From: Chitinophaga pinensis
Lineage (GTDB): Bacteria; Bacteroidota; Bacteroidia; SXHM01
Reading direction: 5' to 3'
DNA: 8,407 bases
Assembly (NCBI GenBank): GCA_945889235.1
Contig: CAMDBK010000121.1
Location: 1 to 8,407 of the forward strand
Below the pieces are notes generated by a model. The model searched no databases. It worked only from the letters and a program-made list of their open reading frames with translations, and had not been told where the DNA came from. The position numbers and the translations under genes were made by a program. Every line of letters begins with the position of its first letter. The stretch's first letter is position 1. This document shows, in pieces, positions 6,257 through 8,407 of the stretch.

Positions 6257-7792
6257 ATGCTTATAAACTCTCTCATATCATGGCTGATGAAAAAGCGGAT
6301 GCACCAGATCGAGCTTTTTATGAAATATCCGCACGATGTGCAGGCTGAGTGGTTGATGAAACTAATCAATGCCGCACAAAATACCGAGTGGGGGAAAAGC
6401 TATGATTATAAAAGTATCCGCAACCGCGAAACATTCCGCAAGCGTGTGCCGGTGCAGGATTACGAAGCCATTAAGCCTTACGTTCAGCGCCTGATGGAAG
6501 GAGAACAAAATATTTTGTGGAACACCGAAATAAAATGGTTTGCAAAATCATCCGGCACAACGAGTGATAAAAGTAAGTTCATTCCGGTAAGCCAGGAATC
6601 GCTGGAAGAATGCCATTACCGTGGAGGAAAAGATATGCTTTCGTTGTATTGCAGCAATTATCCCGACACACTTTTGTTTGATGGAAAAGGGCTTGCCATG
6701 GGTGGAACACATAGCGTAATTTCGGTTGATAATGAATCGTATTACGGTGATGTGTCTGCTATCATTATGCAGAATTTGCCTTACTGGGCTGAGTTTATCC
6801 GCACACCTAATCTGGAGATTGCGTTGATGAATGAGTGGGAAGAAAAAATAAATAAAATGACGGATGCCACCATCAGCGAAAATGTAACCAGTCTTTCGGG
6901 AGTTCCTTCATGGACATTGGTTTTATTGCGTTTTATTCTTGAAAAAACCGGCAAGAAAAACATTCACGAAGTGTGGCCCAACCTTGAAGTGTTTTTTCAT
7001 GGCGCTGTCAGTTTTACTCCTTACCGCGAACAATTCAAAGCAATAATTCCTTCATCAAAAATGCATTACTTAGAAACCTACACTGCATCAGAAGGCTTCT
7101 TTGGAATACAAGACCAGCGTAACTCACAGGAGCTTCTGCTGATGCTGGACTACGGCATTTATTATGAGTTTATGCCGCTCGAAGAAGAAGGAAAAGAAGA
7201 CCCCAAAACGCTTTCACTTTCTGAAGTAAAAACAGGAATAAATTATGCCTTAATTATTTCCACTAATGCCGGTTTGTGGCGTTATAAAATTGGCGACACT
7301 GTTCAGTTTACTTCACTCAATCCTTATCGCATAAAAGTTTCGGGACGCACCAAACATTTCATCAATGCTTTTGGTGAGGAATTAATTATTGACAACGCTG
7401 ATAAAGCATTAAAAATTGCATGTCATAAATCAGAAGCGATAATAAAAGAATATACTGCTGCTCCTGTTTTTTTTACCGACAACAGTTCGGGTGCGCACGA
7501 ATGGCTGATTGAATTTGAAATAGCACCTGAGAATATTGATTACTTTACCGAAGCGCTTGACAATGCCCTGAAATCGTTGAACTCAGACTACGAAGCCAAG
7601 CGCTATAAAAATATGGCTTTGCGAATGCCGCTTGTAAAAGCAATGCCACAAGGCACATTCTATAACTGGTTGAAATCAAAAAATAAATTGGGTGGACAAT
7701 TCAAAGTTCCGAGGTTGAGTAATGAACGGAATTATGTGGAAGAAATTATTTCTTTAATAAACGGAAACGAAGTTCATTCCACAAAAACCTAA
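6257..7792 (+). CDS. GH3-family acyl-adenylating amido synthetase-like protein
   Basis: This 511-residue protein matches the GH3 (auxin-responsive promoter) family, part of the ANL adenylating superfamily. Plant members adenylate jasmonate, indole-acetate or benzoates and join them to amino acids; the role and substrate of bacterial members are not established. The nucleotide-binding motifs are in order: AKSSGTTSDKSKFIPV (96-111), ETYTASEGFFGIQ (273-285), and GLWRYKIGDTVQF (339-351) followed by GRTKHFINAFGEEL (363-376), with Asp347 placed to hold the ribose. No signal peptide or membrane segment is convincing, so it should be cytosolic. The ATG at 6257 gives the start typical of the bacterial family (MLINSLISWLMKKR). 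It sits 74 bp after polX on the same strand. Its last 47 bp overlap the convergent gene at the right edge. Confidence 0.9.
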   Translation: MLINSLISWLMKKRMHQIELFMKYPHDVQAEWLMKLINAAQNTEWGKSYDYKSIRNRETFRKRVPVQDYEAIKPYVQRLMEGEQNILWNTEIKWFAKSSGTTSDKSKFIPVSQESLEECHYRGGKDMLSLYCSNYPDTLLFDGKGLAMGGTHSVISVDNESYYGDVSAIIMQNLPYWAEFIRTPNLEIALMNEWEEKINKMTDATISENVTSLSGVPSWTLVLLRFILEKTGKKNIHEVWPNLEVFFHGAVSFTPYREQFKAIIPSSKMHYLETYTASEGFFGIQDQRNSQELLLMLDYGIYYEFMPLEEEGKEDPKTLSLSEVKTGINYALIISTNAGLWRYKIGDTVQFTSLNPYRIKVSGRTKHFINAFGEELIIDNADKALKIACHKSEAIIKEYTAAPVFFTDNSSGAHEWLIEFEIAPENIDYFTEALDNALKSLNSDYEAKRYKNMALRMPLVKAMPQGTFYNWLKSKNKLGGQFKVPRLSNERNYVEEIISLINGNEVHSTKT

Positions 7793-8407
7793 TTTTTTCT
7801 TTAACTGATTTTCTTTCCAGTTCAAGGTTCATCATCGTGAATACTGCAGGATTCAATGCTTTTTTAAACATACGCATCGGATAGGTATATCTTGCGTAAG
7901 GCATTTTTTCAACACTTAATAAAGGAAGTAATTCTTCCTTTATTTTCTCAAATTCCTTTCGATTGTGGTTATAATATTCTTCATCACGTTTTGGCATTAC
8001 GTTCATACCAATGTGAGTTGTGAGATGCAGGTCATCAAACAATTTACATTTCTCTGCATGAGCAAAAAGATTGTGCATCAATGTTGCCTCTACAAAAGGA
8101 ATTCCGACACAAATTTCTCCAAGAATAAATTTAGGAAACAACTCACGTTTAAAAATAAAACAATCAAAACCGGGATGTGATTTTCCGATGTCGGAATAAA
8201 TAAAAGGCAAGTCATCTACACTATTGTAAACCTTCGGAATCCTGCGCCTGTTAATGATAAAGGCATCATAACCCTGTTCAATTATTTTTGCAACAGCCTC
8301 GTAAAATTGAGGCAGAACAATAATATCTGTATTGGTATAAATCAGGTATTCAGCATTGCTGTTTTCATATAGTCTCGTAAGAATATCTTTTATCAGCGGA
8401 AGTTTTT
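7746..8407 (-). CDS. Putative GT-A-type glycosyltransferase, C-terminal part (runs off right edge)
   Basis: The frame is open from the right edge (8405) to the stop at 7746, giving about 219 residues with no good start, so the N-terminus lies outside the window. A TTG at 8210 is not a credible start because conserved-looking sequence continues upstream of it. That upstream part reads AEYLIYTNTDIIVLPQFYEA; the TNTD (8336-8325) after a hydrophobic strand resembles the DxD-type metal and nucleotide-sugar site of GT-A folds. Further on come HPGFDCFIFKRELF and an EATLMHN segment, compatible with the acceptor half of such enzymes, and a basic C-terminal tail. No membrane segment is visible. Assignment to a named GT family is not possible from this fragment; an uncharacterised nucleotide-diphospho-sugar transferase-like protein is the safest reading. 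Confidence 0.62.
   Translation of the reverse strand, partial: KLPLIKDILTRLYENSNAEYLIYTNTDIIVLPQFYEAVAKIIEQGYDAFIINRRRIPKVYNSVDDLPFIYSDIGKSHPGFDCFIFKRELFPKFILGEICVGIPFVEATLMHNLFAHAEKCKLFDDLHLTTHIGMNVMPKRDEEYYNHNRKEFEKIKEELLPLLSVEKMPYARYTYPMRMFKKALNPAVFTMMNLELERKSVKEKIRFLWNELRFRLLKK

Noticed and set aside
6781..6963. Minus-strand 60-codon frame inside GH3
   Set aside because: It is antisense to conserved GH3 sequence, with no promoter or terminator of its own.
7467..7474. Run of eight T inside GH3 as a possible programmed slippage or frameshift site
   Set aside because: The GH3 reading frame and family resemblance continue unchanged across it, and no alternative frame product follows.
7762..7803. 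GGAA...TTCC followed by TTTTTT after GH3 as a terminator
   Set aside because: The stem is only four pairs with mismatched interior bases, and it lies within the overlapping coding tails; not enough to call.
7965..8180. Plus-strand 71-codon frame antisense to the right-edge gene
   Set aside because: The minus-strand frame is longer, open to the edge and more protein-like; the plus-strand translation has no domain signal.

Overview
The window looks like a chromosomal segment of a member of the Bacteroidota, and most of it is core metabolism and maintenance rather than a mobile or defence region. Three things suggest this phylum. GC content is modest (about 40% by eye). Start codons lack clear Shine-Dalgarno sequences. 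A good match to the Bacteroidota promoter (TTG, 21 bases, TAnnTTTG) lies upstream of korA. The proteins fit too: a two-subunit 2-oxoacid:ferredoxin oxidoreductase, an Mrp of the type that lacks CxxC, and a bacterial GH3-family protein. I see no tRNA, rRNA, CRISPR array, insertion sequence or phage gene.

Left half, minus strand (129-4425). Four tightly packed genes read right to left: mrp (P-loop ATPase, Fe-S cluster carrier), a stand-alone NifU C-terminal-domain protein, korA (fused gamma/alpha subunit) and korB (TPP and [4Fe-4S] subunit). Gaps are 11, 46 and 10 bp. A strong intrinsic terminator (71-101) closes the unit after korB. The first two genes would supply Fe-S clusters. The last two encode an oxygen-sensitive type of Fe-S enzyme that oxidatively decarboxylates 2-oxoglutarate (or a related 2-oxoacid), passing electrons to ferredoxin. 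An apparent internal promoter in front of korA could let the enzyme be made independently of the Fe-S genes.

Centre (4426-4520). A 95-bp divergent promoter region separates mrp from polX. It contains two adjacent dyads: a 7-3-7 inverted repeat almost exactly at the midpoint, and a perfect 12-bp palindrome beside it. This is the best candidate for an unrecognised operator.

Right half, plus strand (4521-7792). A PolX-type protein has an intact-looking PHP nuclease domain, but all three expected polymerase aspartates appear to be replaced. It is followed, after a 74-bp gap holding a long AT-rich hairpin built from AAATTGTT-like repeats, by a GH3/ANL-superfamily acyl-amido synthetase-like protein. 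The GH3 gene overlaps tail-to-tail by 47 bp with a minus-strand gene that runs off the right edge and resembles a GT-A-type glycosyltransferase.

I do not see a clearly new multi-gene system. The items most worth a second look are the degenerate PolX polymerase site, the paired palindromes in the divergent promoter, and the coupling of Fe-S carrier genes to the ferredoxin oxidoreductase.
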